From JAVKFF01 sp040226215 (GTDB taxonomy: Bacteria; Pseudomonadota; Alphaproteobacteria; DSM-16000; Inquilinaceae), in the NCBI GenBank assembly GCA_040226215.1, contig JAVKFF010000048.1:1-24170 (forward strand): a stretch of 24,170 nucleotides of DNA, read 5' to 3'. The notes under the pieces are model-generated. The model did not search any database and had not been told where the DNA came from. It saw only the letters and a program-made list of their open reading frames with translations. Made by a program: the position numbers and the translations under genes. Positions 1 through 7,416 of this stretch are shown piece by piece. The number at the start of each line of letters is the position of its first letter. Position 1 is the first letter of the stretch.

Positions 1-156
1 CGGGTAGCCGGTGACCCCGAGCTCGGTCGCCACCACGAGATCGGCGTGCTGCCCGGCGGCACGTTGGCGGGCCGTCAGGATGCGGTCGGCATTGCCGTCA
101 ATGTCCCCCATCACCGGGTTCAGCTGCGCCAGTGCCAGGACGAGCGTGTCGGTCAT
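1..156 (-). CDS. nadE: Glutamine-dependent NAD+ synthetase, N-terminal fragment (runs off the window edge)
   Basis: Only the first 52 codons are present; the gene continues beyond base 1. The peptide starts MTDTLVLALAQLNPVMGDID and ends with TELGVTGYP, the opening of the nitrilase-type glutaminase domain found at the N-terminus of long (about 540-680 residue) NAD+ synthetases. In the whole enzyme this domain releases ammonia from glutamine, which the C-terminal synthetase domain uses to convert deamido-NAD to NAD+ in the cytoplasm. The Glu of TELGVTGYP fits the catalytic Glu of the nitrilase Glu-Lys-Cys triad. ATG at 156 is preceded by GTGAGG eight bases upstream. The neighbour upstream on the same strand is nicotinate phosphoribosyltransferase, which feeds the same pathway one step earlier, so the two are probably co-transcribed across a 154-base gap. 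The synthetase domain is not visible, so the full architecture is inferred. Confidence 0.85.
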   Translation of the reverse strand, partial: MTDTLVLALAQLNPVMGDIDGNADRILTARQRAAGQHADLVVATELGVTGYP

Positions 157-310
157 CGGCGAAACCTCACGAGAAATCAGTCAGGGTCGCGGCAAAGGTG
201 GGACCGCTGCGGTTGCGCTGGCAACCCCCAAGGGGAGCAGGGCGGGAATGCGGACGCCCGGCTGCCTGGCCACGATCCGTCCTTTGGCCGGAAGCCGCCC
301 GCGCGGCCTG

Positions 311-1498
311 TCAGCGCCGCATCAGGAATTCGCGGCCGACCTTCACCCGCGGCACGCCGTCATATTCGACGATGTCGGCCGTGGCGTAGGTCTCGCTCCA
401 GCGCTCGGGCAGGAAGCTGCCGGTGCCGACAACGTCGATTGGGGCCCTGGCCAGCGCCATCACCCGGCACTTGGCCGGGCTGAAGCCGGAGGAGGCGACG
501 ATGCGCACCTTGTCGAATCCCGCCTCGTCGAGCCGGTCACGCAGATGGTGGATGGCCGCGGCCGAGACGCCGGTGCCGATCAGGTAGCGCAGCTCGGTCT
601 CGTCGCGATAGCCGCGGATCGATTCCGGCACGTGCTTTTCCAGCACCGCGTAGGAGCTCGGCGGGTCCAGTCCCTCCACATAACGGCCGCCGGCCGTATC
701 GATGCGCACGCCGAGCCTGCCCGCCCGCGCCAGCTCCGGAAAACGCCGGCAGACCGCCAGGCTGTCGCTGATCTCCAGCGCGAAGTAGTCCACCAGCACC
801 GTCAGCGGGGCGTCGGGATGCACCTGGTGGAACATCTCGGCCGCCCGCACGGTGGAGCCGGCATAGCCGATCAGGGCGTGTGGCATGGTGCCGAAGCCCG
901 CGGGCTGGCCGAAATAATGGGCGGTGGCGTCCGTCGCATTGCCGATGAAGCCGATGGCGCCGGCCTTCCGCTTCGCCCGTTCCGAGCCGACACTGGCGGC
1001 ATAGGCCATCATCTCCGCCATGTCGGTGCCCGCGCAATGCCGCGCATCCATCGCCAGGAACTGCACGCGCGGCAGTTCCGTGCACATGATCGCGGCGTTG
1101 TAGGCGGCCACGCAGGCCGGCCCCAGCTTCTGCAGGAACAGGGTCTCGCAGTCGACCAGCTTCGACAACGGGCCGGTGATGTACATCAGCGGCTCGCCCG
1201 CGCCGACCCACTTGCCCTCCACATATCGCAGGTCGATCTCGATCCGGATGCCACGCTCGTCGGCGATGCGCTGCAGCCAGTCGATGGCCAGCCTGGGGGC
1301 GGAGACCACCGGGCGCCGCATGAACACGGCATAGGTCACCTCGACTTCGCCCAACGACTCCACCACCGCGCGCGTGCGGTTGAAATAGGCGTCGGTCCAG
1401 CGCGCGACGTCGCTGTCCGCGGGGTCCAGGGGGCTGCGATCGGCCACGGTTATCGCTCCGCTGTCGGTCGGGCGGATCGCCGAAACGGGCGCGCTCAC
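311..1498 (-). CDS. pncB: Nicotinate phosphoribosyltransferase
   Basis: A 395-residue cytoplasmic enzyme of the nicotinate phosphoribosyltransferase family, which joins nicotinate and PRPP (with ATP hydrolysis) to give nicotinate mononucleotide, the entry step of the Preiss-Handler NAD salvage route. Recognisable segments are DAYFNRTRAVVE (36-47), GTMPHALIG (203-210), which probably carries the phosphorylated active-site His (H207), GVRIDTAGGRYVEGL (263-277), and the phosphate-binding end IVASSGFSPAK followed by VVGTGSFLPE (333-365). Length is near the usual 390-440. The start is GTG at 1498; it overlaps the TGA of the DAHP synthase gene as GTGA, so translation is probably coupled. NAD synthetase lies just downstream, which supports the NAD assignment over the related quinolinate phosphoribosyltransferase. 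That alternative is also disfavoured by the GTMPHA motif. Confidence 0.87.
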   Translation of the reverse strand: MSAPVSAIRPTDSGAITVADRSPLDPADSDVARWTDAYFNRTRAVVESLGEVEVTYAVFMRRPVVSAPRLAIDWLQRIADERGIRIEIDLRYVEGKWVGAGEPLMYITGPLSKLVDCETLFLQKLGPACVAAYNAAIMCTELPRVQFLAMDARHCAGTDMAEMMAYAASVGSERAKRKAGAIGFIGNATDATAHYFGQPAGFGTMPHALIGYAGSTVRAAEMFHQVHPDAPLTVLVDYFALEISDSLAVCRRFPELARAGRLGVRIDTAGGRYVEGLDPPSSYAVLEKHVPESIRGYRDETELRYLIGTGVSAAAIHHLRDRLDEAGFDKVRIVASSGFSPAKCRVMALARAPIDVVGTGSFLPERWSETYATADIVEYDGVPRVKVGREFLMRR

Positions 1499-2892
1499 TC
1501 CGCCGCGCGGGCCGGCTTGCGCAGACCCAGGCGGTCGCGCTCCTCCTTCAGCCGCTGGGCGACCAGGAAGGCAAGTTCGAGGGACTGGCTGGCGTTGAGC
1601 CGCGGGTCGCAGGCGGTGTGGTAGCGCGCCGAAAGCCCGTCATCGGTGATCGCCACGGCGCCACCGGTGCACTCCGTCACGTCCTCGCCCGTCATCTCGA
1701 AATGCACGCCGCCGGCATAGGTGCCTTCGGCCTGGTGGACGTCGAAGAAACGGCCGACCTCCTTCAGGATGCTGTCGAAGGGTCGCGTCTTGTAGCCGCT
1801 CGCCGACTTGATGGTGTTGCCGTGCATCGGGTCGCTCGACCACGCTACCGTGCGGCCCTCGCGTTGCACGGCGCGGATCAGACCCGGCAGGTGCTGCTCC
1901 ACCTTGTCGGCCCCCATGCGCGCGATCAGCGTGATGCGCCCCGGCTCGTCATCCGGGTTCAGGATGTCGAGCAGGCGGATCAGCTCGTCGGTCGGCATGC
2001 TGGGCCCGCACTTGATGCCGATCGGGTTCTTCACGCCACGCAGGAACTCCACATGCGCGCCGTCGGGTTGGCGCGTGCGGTCGCCGATCCACAGGAAATG
2101 GGCGGAGACGTCGTACATCTCGCCCGTCGTGCTGTCCTGCCGGGTCAGCGCCTGCTCATAGGGCAGCAGCAGCGCCTCGTGGGAGGTATAGAACTCGGTC
2201 TCGCGGATCTGCGGCGCGCTCTCCGCGGTGATGCCGCAGGCCGCCATGAAGCGCACCGCCTCGTCGATCTGCGAGGCCAGCGCCTCGTAGCGCTCGGACT
2301 GCGGCGTCTCGGCGATGAAGCCGAGATTCCACTGGTGCACCTTGTGCAGGTCGGCATAGCCGCCCTGGGCGAAGGCGCGCAGCAGGTTCAAGGTCGCCGC
2401 GGACTGGTTGTAGGCCTGCACCATGCGCGCCGGATCGGGCACGCGGGCGCCTTCCTCGAACTCGAAGCCGTTGACGATGTCGCCGCGATAGGAGGGCAGC
2501 GTCACACCGTCGATCGTCTCATCGTCGGACGAGCGGGGCTTGGCGAACTGGCCGGCCATGCGGCCGAGCTTGACCACCGGCATCGAGCCGCCGAAGGTCA
2601 GCACCACCGCCATCTGCAGCAGCAGACGGAAAGTGTCGCGGATCTTGTTGGGATGGAACTCCGCGAAGCTCTCCGCGCAGTCGCCGCCCTGCAGCAGGAA
2701 GGCGTCGCCGCCGGCGACCCGGGCCAGCGCGCCCTTCAGCGAACGTGCCTCGCCGGCGAAGACCAGTGGCGGATAGTTCGCCAGCGTCGCCTCGGCAGCG
2801 CGCAGTTTCGGCAGGTCCGGATAGACCGGCATCTGCTTGGCGGGCTTGGCCTGCCAGCTATCGGGGCTCCAACGCTCAACCATCTCGACCAC
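1495..2892 (-). CDS. aroG: Class II (plant-type) 3-deoxy-7-phosphoheptulonate synthase
   Basis: A 465-residue class II DAHP synthase, which condenses phosphoenolpyruvate and erythrose 4-phosphate in the first step of the shikimate pathway. The N-terminus ERWSPDSWQAKPAKQMPVYP and the segments FLLQGGDCAESF, KLGRMAGQFAKPRS, YRGDIVNGF, WIGDRTRQPDGAHVEFLRG, GIKCGPSM, ITLIARMGADKVEQHLPGL and WSSDPMHGNT are the hallmark conserved blocks of this family. The Cys in GGDCAESF, the His in DPMHGNT, the Glu in GVHFEMTGEDVTEC and a later Asp fit the metal-binding set. ATG 2892 is chosen because AGGAG lies eight bases upstream; the second ATG, three codons later, is poorly spaced. It heads a likely operon with pncB (GTGA overlap) and nadE. 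The 302-base gap upstream is shared with the divergent bufferin operon. Class II enzymes are commonly feedback-regulated, but no attenuator was evident here. Confidence 0.95.
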   Translation of the reverse strand: MVEMVERWSPDSWQAKPAKQMPVYPDLPKLRAAEATLANYPPLVFAGEARSLKGALARVAGGDAFLLQGGDCAESFAEFHPNKIRDTFRLLLQMAVVLTFGGSMPVVKLGRMAGQFAKPRSSDDETIDGVTLPSYRGDIVNGFEFEEGARVPDPARMVQAYNQSAATLNLLRAFAQGGYADLHKVHQWNLGFIAETPQSERYEALASQIDEAVRFMAACGITAESAPQIRETEFYTSHEALLLPYEQALTRQDSTTGEMYDVSAHFLWIGDRTRQPDGAHVEFLRGVKNPIGIKCGPSMPTDELIRLLDILNPDDEPGRITLIARMGADKVEQHLPGLIRAVQREGRTVAWSSDPMHGNTIKSASGYKTRPFDSILKEVGRFFDVHQAEGTYAGGVHFEMTGEDVTECTGGAVAITDDGLSARYHTACDPRLNASQSLELAFLVAQRLKEERDRLGLRKPARAAE

Positions 2893-3194
2893 TCCTGCAC
2901 GGGGCTGCTCGGCCCCGGACCGTCATACGGCAATCCGCCTGGCATCTTGACACCGCCGGACACGCGCTGTCACGGGCGCCTAGTCGGTCGGGAGGTATAC
3001 GAGGAACACAGGCCGATGGCCAGTCCCCCGGGAGCCACACACCAAAGCAAGCGAAACGGTCGTTCAATAACGCCGATGTGAAGGAATGTCAGACACGCTT
3101 TACTTCACCGCCCCCGGCTCGAAACCACTTCATGGGGACGGTTGCCCGTTCAACCGCCCATTGGAATTGCCAAAAGCGAAGGGAGATTAGCGCT
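2893..3194. promoter_or_regulatory. Divergent intergenic region between aroG and bufA
   Basis: This 302-base stretch has no convincing gene and must hold the promoters for aroG (minus) and the bufferin operon (plus). Two small inverted repeats lie near bufA: CGGTTG/CAACCG (3139-3144 and 3151-3156, six-base loop) and TTGG/CCAA (3161-3164 and 3170-3173). Either could be an operator. Bufferin operons in other bacteria are known to be under ECF-sigma control, but I could not pick a reliable -35/-10 pair. The bufA ribosome-binding site AAGGGAG (3179-3185) and the aroG site AGGAG are clear. Confidence 0.45.
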
Positions 3195-3482
3195 ATGGGT
3201 AAGAGAACCGCACTTGGTGTCGCCACCGCCCTTGCCGGCGCCATGACGCTGTCCGGCGTGGCCGTCATCGGCTCCGCCAGTGCCCAGGACATGGAGCGCT
3301 GCTACGGCATCTCCGCCGCCGGCGAGAACGATTGCGAGAACGCCGCCGGCACCCACAGCTGCGCTGGCCAGTCCACCGTCGACTACGATGGCGGCGAGTG
3401 GAAGCTGGTGCCCGCCGGCACCTGCGAGGAGCCGGGCTCGACCGAGCCGTTCGAGGGCACCGGCGGCCCGCTGGACGCCTGA
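3195..3482 (+). CDS. bufA: Bufferin precursor (DUF2282, four-cysteine exported protein)
   Basis: A 95-residue protein with a Sec signal peptide (residues 1-30, hydrophobic ATALAGAMTLSGVAVIG, cleavage expected after ASA-30). The mature part has four cysteines at 36, 47, 56 and 77 in the DUF2282 pattern, ERCYGIS.AGENDC.N..GTHSCAGQS, then EWKLVPAGTCEEPG. In characterised bufferins, such a precursor is modified on cysteines by a DUF692 iron oxidase with its DUF2063 partner, and the exported product sequesters copper or other soft metals in the periplasm. ATG 3195 has AAGGGAG nine bases upstream. It is the first gene of a four-gene plus-strand operon in the order bufA-bufB-bufC-bufD (also named gigPABT). 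The acidic tail STEPFEGTGGPLDA is probably disordered. Family and operon are clear; the metal specificity is inferred. Confidence 0.93.
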   Translation: MGKRTALGVATALAGAMTLSGVAVIGSASAQDMERCYGISAAGENDCENAAGTHSCAGQSTVDYDGGEWKLVPAGTCEEPGSTEPFEGTGGPLDA

Positions 3483-3529
3483 GCGGCGGCACACGACCGC
3501 GCGACGATGCGTGAGCAGGAGTGATCGCG

Positions 3530-4471
3530 ATGGCCGCAACGCTGCCGGGCCGGGCCGATACGCTGCGCTTCCCGCGCCATGGACGCCTGCCGATCCCCGC
3601 CCGCGCGGGGGTCGGCCTGCGCCATCCGCACGTCACCGGCTTCCTGCGCGAACGGCCGGCCGTCGGCTGGCTGGAGGTCCACACCGAGAACTACATGAGC
3701 GCCGGCGGCCCGCGTCGCGCGGCGCTGGAGAGGCTGCGTAGCGACTATCCGCTGAGCTGCCACGGCGTCGGTCTGTCGCTGGGTTCGGCCGAGGGACTGG
3801 ATGAAGACCATCTCGCCCGCGTGGCCGAGGTGGTCGACCGCTTCGAGCCCGACCTGGTCTCCGAGCACGTCGCCTGGTCCGTTCACGGCGGCGCCTATCT
3901 CAACGATCTCCTCCCCCTGCCCTATACCGAGGAGGCGCTCGGCGTCATCTCGGCCAATATCGACCGCATGCAGACCGCGCTCGACCGCCAGGTGCTGGTC
4001 GAGAACCCGTCGAGCTACGTCCGCTTCGCCGCCTCGACAATGGCCGAGTGGCAGTTCATGGCGGAGATCGTCGCGCGCACCGGCTGCGGCCTGCTGCTGG
4101 ACGTCAACAACATCCATGTCAGCGCCCACAACCACCGGTTCGATGCCGAGGCCTATGTCGACGCCCTGCCGCTCGACGCGGTGCAGGAGATCCACGTCGC
4201 CGGCCACTTCATCCAGCATTTCGTCGACGCCGACGGCGCGCCCAAGACCATCCTGATCGACGACCACGGCGACCATGTCTCCGCACCCGTCTGGCGCCTG
4301 TTCGAGGCGGCGCTCGCCCGGCTCGGCCCGGTGCCGACCCTGGTCGAATGGGACGCCAACATCCCCGACCTCACGGTCCTGCTGGCGGAGGCCCGCAAGG
4401 CCGATGCCCTGCTGCGCGCGGTGACGCCGGCGGAGCGGCGGACCGGAAGCGAGGCGGCCCATGTTGCGTGA
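3530..4471 (+). CDS. bufB: Multinuclear non-haem iron oxidase that modifies bufferin (DUF692, MbnB-like)
   Basis: A 313-residue TIM-barrel enzyme of the DUF692/MNIO family related to methanobactin MbnB. It is expected to oxidise cysteines of BufA in the cytoplasm before export. Ligand-rich motifs are in place: LEVHTENYM (48-56), CHGVGLSLG (77-85), SEHVAWS (111-117), VENPSSY (157-163), DVNNIHVSAHNH (191-202), HVAGH (222-226), IDDHGDHV (243-250) and LVEWDANIPD (271-280). Together they supply the His, Asp and Glu residues that hold the iron cluster. ATG 3530 is preferred over the in-frame GTG at 3521, because AGGAG at 3517-3521 sits eight bases before the ATG and overlaps the GTG. The 3' end overlaps bufC by 11 bases, so expression and probably complex formation are coupled. 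Confidence 0.94.
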   Translation: MAATLPGRADTLRFPRHGRLPIPARAGVGLRHPHVTGFLRERPAVGWLEVHTENYMSAGGPRRAALERLRSDYPLSCHGVGLSLGSAEGLDEDHLARVAEVVDRFEPDLVSEHVAWSVHGGAYLNDLLPLPYTEEALGVISANIDRMQTALDRQVLVENPSSYVRFAASTMAEWQFMAEIVARTGCGLLLDVNNIHVSAHNHRFDAEAYVDALPLDAVQEIHVAGHFIQHFVDADGAPKTILIDDHGDHVSAPVWRLFEAALARLGPVPTLVEWDANIPDLTVLLAEARKADALLRAVTPAERRTGSEAAHVA

Positions 4472-5258
4472 CCTGCAGGCCGCCTTCCGCGAGGGCGTGC
4501 TTTCCGGCCGCGAGGAAGCCGCACACGCCTTCATCGAGGCCGACGGCATCGACCGCGCCAAGCGCTTCTCGATCTACCGGCTCAATACCGAGATCTCGCT
4601 CGCCAAGGCGCTGGCGACCTGTTTCCCGGTGGTCGAGAGGCTGGTCGGCAGCGACTTCTTCAAGGCGATGGCGCGTGCCTTCATCGCCCGACACCCGCCG
4701 GCCAGACCACAGCTGCTCGCCTATGGCGATGCCCTGCCGGCCTTCATCGCGGACTTCCCGTCCGCCGCCAGCGTGCCCTATCTCGCCGACGTGGCGCGTC
4801 TCGAATGGGCCCGCAACGAGGCCCTGTTCGCGGCCGACGCGGGCGTGCTGACGGCGAGCGACCTCGAGGCCTACCCGGTCGAGCGCTATGGCGAGCTCCA
4901 CCTGCGCCCGCACCCCTCCGTGCGGTTCGTCGAGAGCGCCTGGCCGGTGCTGTCCATCTGGCGGGCCCACCAGCACGATCCGGTGGCGCCCTTCCCGCGC
5001 CGGGAGCAGGCCGAGCAGGCTCTCGTGCTTCGGCCCTTCCTGCGGGTCGAGACCGAGGCGCTGTCCACCGGCGACATGGCGCTGCTCGCCAGCCTCGCCG
5101 GCGGCGCCAGCCTCGCCGACGCCGCCGAGTCGGCAGCGGCGGTGGAGCCCGGCATCGACCTCATGACCGTGCTTGCCGGCCATCTCCGCCGCGGCAGCTT
5201 CGCCGCTGCCGCCCTCCCCGATTCCGACCCCGAAACCGACTCCCAGACCGAGAAGTGA
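4461..5258 (+). CDS. bufC: Bufferin biosynthesis partner protein (DUF2063, MbnC-like)
   Basis: A 265-residue protein of the DUF2063 family (older label: putative DNA-binding domain), the partner that presents the precursor peptide to the DUF692 oxidase. The N-terminal part fits the family: MLRDLQAAFREGVLSG, then RAKRFSIYRLNTEISLAKALATCFPVVERLVGSDFFKAMARAFIARHPP (about 33-81) and LLAYGDALPAFIADFP (about 86-101). YLADVARLEWARNEALFAAD follows, and the C-terminal half carries the RPHPSVRFVESAWPVLSIW segment. No signal peptide or membrane segment is seen, so it should be cytoplasmic like BufB. The ATG at 4461 lies inside the end of bufB (11-base overlap), typical of obligate partners. The last 15 residues, PDSDPETDSQTEK and neighbours, are acidic and probably disordered. 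The partner role follows from characterised MNIO systems rather than from any visible catalytic motif. Confidence 0.9.
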   Translation: MLRDLQAAFREGVLSGREEAAHAFIEADGIDRAKRFSIYRLNTEISLAKALATCFPVVERLVGSDFFKAMARAFIARHPPARPQLLAYGDALPAFIADFPSAASVPYLADVARLEWARNEALFAADAGVLTASDLEAYPVERYGELHLRPHPSVRFVESAWPVLSIWRAHQHDPVAPFPRREQAEQALVLRPFLRVETEALSTGDMALLASLAGGASLADAAESAAAVEPGIDLMTVLAGHLRRGSFAAAALPDSDPETDSQTEK

Positions 5259-5266
5259 GCTCCCCC

Positions 5267-5764
5267 ATGTCCAGCACCACCGTTCCGGCCGCGGGTTCCG
5301 GCGGCGCCTCCGGCTTCCTCGCCTTCCTCTTCGGCCGCGGCCCGCTCGACCGCCTCGCCGACCTGCCGGCCTGGATCGCCGCGCTGGTTCTGCTGGTGCC
5401 GCGCTACTTCCTGGCCGCGCCCTTCTGGGCCGCCGGCACCCAGCGCCTGAACAGCTGGCCTTCGCAGACCTTCCTGTTCGAGCAGGTCCACCCCCTGCCC
5501 CTGCTCGATCCGCTGACCGCCGCCTACGTGACAACCGCTGCGGAGCTGGCGCTGCCGGTACTGCTGATCCTCGGCCTGCTGGGCCGCTGGGCCGGACTCG
5601 GTTTGGCCGTCATGGCGGCGACGATCTACTTCGTCGTCGGCGGCTCCTTCGCCATCCCGTCGGAGCAGTTCCCCTGGATGGCCATGGGCCTGCTGATCTT
5701 CATCCTCGGCCCCGGCCGCCTCTCCCTCGACTACGCCATCCGCCGCTTCGTGCTGCGGGATTGA
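5267..5764 (+). CDS. bufD: DoxX-family inner-membrane protein of the bufferin operon
   Basis: A 165-residue DoxX-like protein with about four hydrophobic segments: roughly 35-58 (WIAALVLLVPRYFLAAPFWAA), 86-106 (AAYVTTAAELALPVLLILGL), 108-125 (WAGLGLAVMAATIYFVVG) and 134-150 (FPWMAMGLLIFILGPG). RYFLAAPFWAAGTQRL and the closing GPGRLSLDYAIRR are typical of the DoxX family. DoxX proteins sit in the inner membrane and are linked with redox chemistry; in bufferin/gig operons the DoxX gene is the usual fourth member, with an unproven role. The ATG is eight bases after the bufC stop, and GAAGTGAG upstream overlaps that stop, so the gene belongs to the same transcript. It is the last gene; the palindromic repeats at 5809-5920 follow. 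Confidence 0.9.
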   Translation: MSSTTVPAAGSGGASGFLAFLFGRGPLDRLADLPAWIAALVLLVPRYFLAAPFWAAGTQRLNSWPSQTFLFEQVHPLPLLDPLTAAYVTTAAELALPVLLILGLLGRWAGLGLAVMAATIYFVVGGSFAIPSEQFPWMAMGLLIFILGPGRLSLDYAIRRFVLRD

Positions 5765-5808
5765 GGGGGTCGATCGGCCGCCATATCCAACGCGAAGACG
5801 ACGAACCG

Positions 5809-5920
5809 GTCCCGGCTCTCCGCTTCGCTACGGCCGGGACGACGCAAGTATTTGATACTCATACGTTTATCGTCATCCCGGGCGCGATGCGGCGCGGAGT
5901 GCCGCTTCGCAGACCCGGGA
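5809..5920. repeat. Pair of palindromic repeats between convergent genes
   Basis: Two imperfect palindromes lie between the 3' ends of bufD (plus) and gor (minus). The first has stem GTCCCGGC (5809-5816) and GCCGGGAC (5833-5840) around a 16-base loop. The second has stem TCCCGGG (5876-5882) and CCCGGGA (5914-5920) around a longer loop containing further GC-rich pairing. Both sit in CGTCATCCCGG / CCGGGACGACG contexts, the style of dispersed extragenic repeats in alphaproteobacteria. They may also act as a bidirectional terminator or mRNA end-stabiliser. Other genomic copies cannot be checked from this window. Confidence 0.6.
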
Positions 5921-5957
5921 CCGGCCGCCCGTCTTCTCCGCCCGACCTCGCCGCCCC

Positions 5958-7352
5958 CTACTCCGCTGCCTCTTCCAGCTCCGGGTCGGGGGCCTTGACG
6001 CGCATTGTCACCAGTTCCTCCGCGGAGGTCGGGTGGATGCCGATGGTGCGGTCGAAATCGGCCTTCGTGGCGCCGACATTGATGGCGATCGCGACCGACT
6101 GCACCATCTCGCCGGCATCGTCGCCGACGATGTGGCAGCCCACCACGCGCTGGCTCGCCCGCTCGACCAGCAGCTTCATCATCATCTTGGCGTCACGGCC
6201 GGACAAGGTGTGCTTGAGCGGCTTGAAGCTGGTCCGGTAGATGTCGATGCCGGCCGGGTAGCGGGAGCGTGCCGCCGTCTCGCTCAACCCCACCGTGCCG
6301 ATCTCCGGCGTGGAGAACACCGCCGTCGGGATGTAGGTGTAGTCGACCGACCGGTCCGCCATGCCGCCGAACAGCGTGTCGGCCAGCACATGGCCCTCGG
6401 CGATGGCCACGGGCGTCAGTTGGACCCGGTCGATGACATCCCCGATGGCGTAGATGTGCGGCCGGTTCGTCGAAAAGTCCTCGCCGACTGGAATGGCGCC
6501 GTTCTCCGCCACCTTCACCCCGGCCTTGTCGAGGCCCAGCGAAGACGTGTTGGGCGTGCGGCCGATAGCGTAGATCACCGCGTCGGTTTCGATCGTCGCG
6601 CCGTCGCTCAACTCCGCCACCAGGCAGTCATGGCTCCGGCCGATGCGGGTGATGATGGTGTTGAAGCGCAGGTCGACGCCGGCCTTGGCCATCTCCTCGG
6701 CCAGGAACATGCGCACATCGTCGTCGAAGCCGCGCAGGAACAGTTCGCCCCGGTAGAGCTGGCAGACCTCCGCGCCCAGCCCGTGGAAGATGCTGGCGAA
6801 CTCCACGGCGATGTAGCCGCCGCCGGCGATCAGCACCCGCTTGGGCATCTCCTCGAGGAAGAATACCTCGTTGGAGGTGATGCCGTGTTCCTTCGCGCCC
6901 GGCTCCTCGGGCAGGTTGGGCCAGCCGCCGACCGCGATCAGGATACGCTCGGCCGTCACCTGGCGATCGCCGACCTTGAGCGTGTGCTGGTCCAGGAAGG
7001 TGGCGCGGTCGTCGAAGATCTCCACGCCGGCCCCTTCCAGCAGCCGGCGGTAGATGCCGTTCAGCCGACCGATCTCCTTGTCCTTGGCGGCGATCAGCTT
7101 CTTCCAGTCGTGGTGCGGCCGGCCGAAATGCCAGCCGAAGCCAGCGGCATCCTCGATGTCGTGGGCGAAGTGGGCGGCATAGGCCAGGAGCTTCTTGGGC
7201 ACGCAGCCCACGTTCACGCAGGTGCCGCCGAGATAGCGCTCCTCCGCCAGGCCGACGCGGGCGCCGTGCTGGGCGGCGATGCGGGCCGAGCGTACGCCGC
7301 CCGAACCGCCGCCGATGACGAAATAGTCGTAGTCGTAGCTCCGCGTGGCCAT
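5958..7352 (-). CDS. gor: Glutathione-disulfide reductase (NADPH)
   Basis: A 464-residue flavoprotein that reduces glutathione disulfide to glutathione with NADPH in the cytoplasm. It has the FAD-binding VIGGGSGGVRSARIAA (12-27), the redox pair in GGTCVNVGCVPKK (Cys45 and Cys50), the NADPH-binding AGGGYIAVEFASIFHGLG, and the two arginines of YRGELFLRGFD that select NADPH over NADH. AIGDV with QLTPVAIAEG is the second FAD contact, and IGIHPTSAEELVTMR carries the active-site His440-Glu445 pair. Length is normal (450-465). ATG 7352 is used because family similarity starts there; a longer in-frame extension is Arg/Ser-rich and does not look like protein. GGGGCGG lies just upstream. gabD ends 64 bases upstream on the same strand, so the two may be co-transcribed. 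Confidence 0.95.
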   Translation of the reverse strand: MATRSYDYDYFVIGGGSGGVRSARIAAQHGARVGLAEERYLGGTCVNVGCVPKKLLAYAAHFAHDIEDAAGFGWHFGRPHHDWKKLIAAKDKEIGRLNGIYRRLLEGAGVEIFDDRATFLDQHTLKVGDRQVTAERILIAVGGWPNLPEEPGAKEHGITSNEVFFLEEMPKRVLIAGGGYIAVEFASIFHGLGAEVCQLYRGELFLRGFDDDVRMFLAEEMAKAGVDLRFNTIITRIGRSHDCLVAELSDGATIETDAVIYAIGRTPNTSSLGLDKAGVKVAENGAIPVGEDFSTNRPHIYAIGDVIDRVQLTPVAIAEGHVLADTLFGGMADRSVDYTYIPTAVFSTPEIGTVGLSETAARSRYPAGIDIYRTSFKPLKHTLSGRDAKMMMKLLVERASQRVVGCHIVGDDAGEMVQSVAIAINVGATKADFDRTIGIHPTSAEELVTMRVKAPDPELEEAAE

Positions 7353-7416
7353 CCGCCCCGCCCCCCGTGCCGCTTGTCCGGATCGCTGGTGCCGGCCCGT
7401 ACGCCGGCGCGCCTGC

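Noticed and set aside
211..226. Hairpin GGTTGC-GCTG-GCAACC between pncB and nadE
   Set aside because: A perfect six-pair stem, but without a T-run on either strand and within GC-rich DNA; not enough to call a terminator or riboswitch.
2876..3067. Leader peptide or attenuator for aroG
   Set aside because: The minus-strand frame here has a few Phe/Trp codons but no run of them, no good start, and no alternative hairpins with a T-run.
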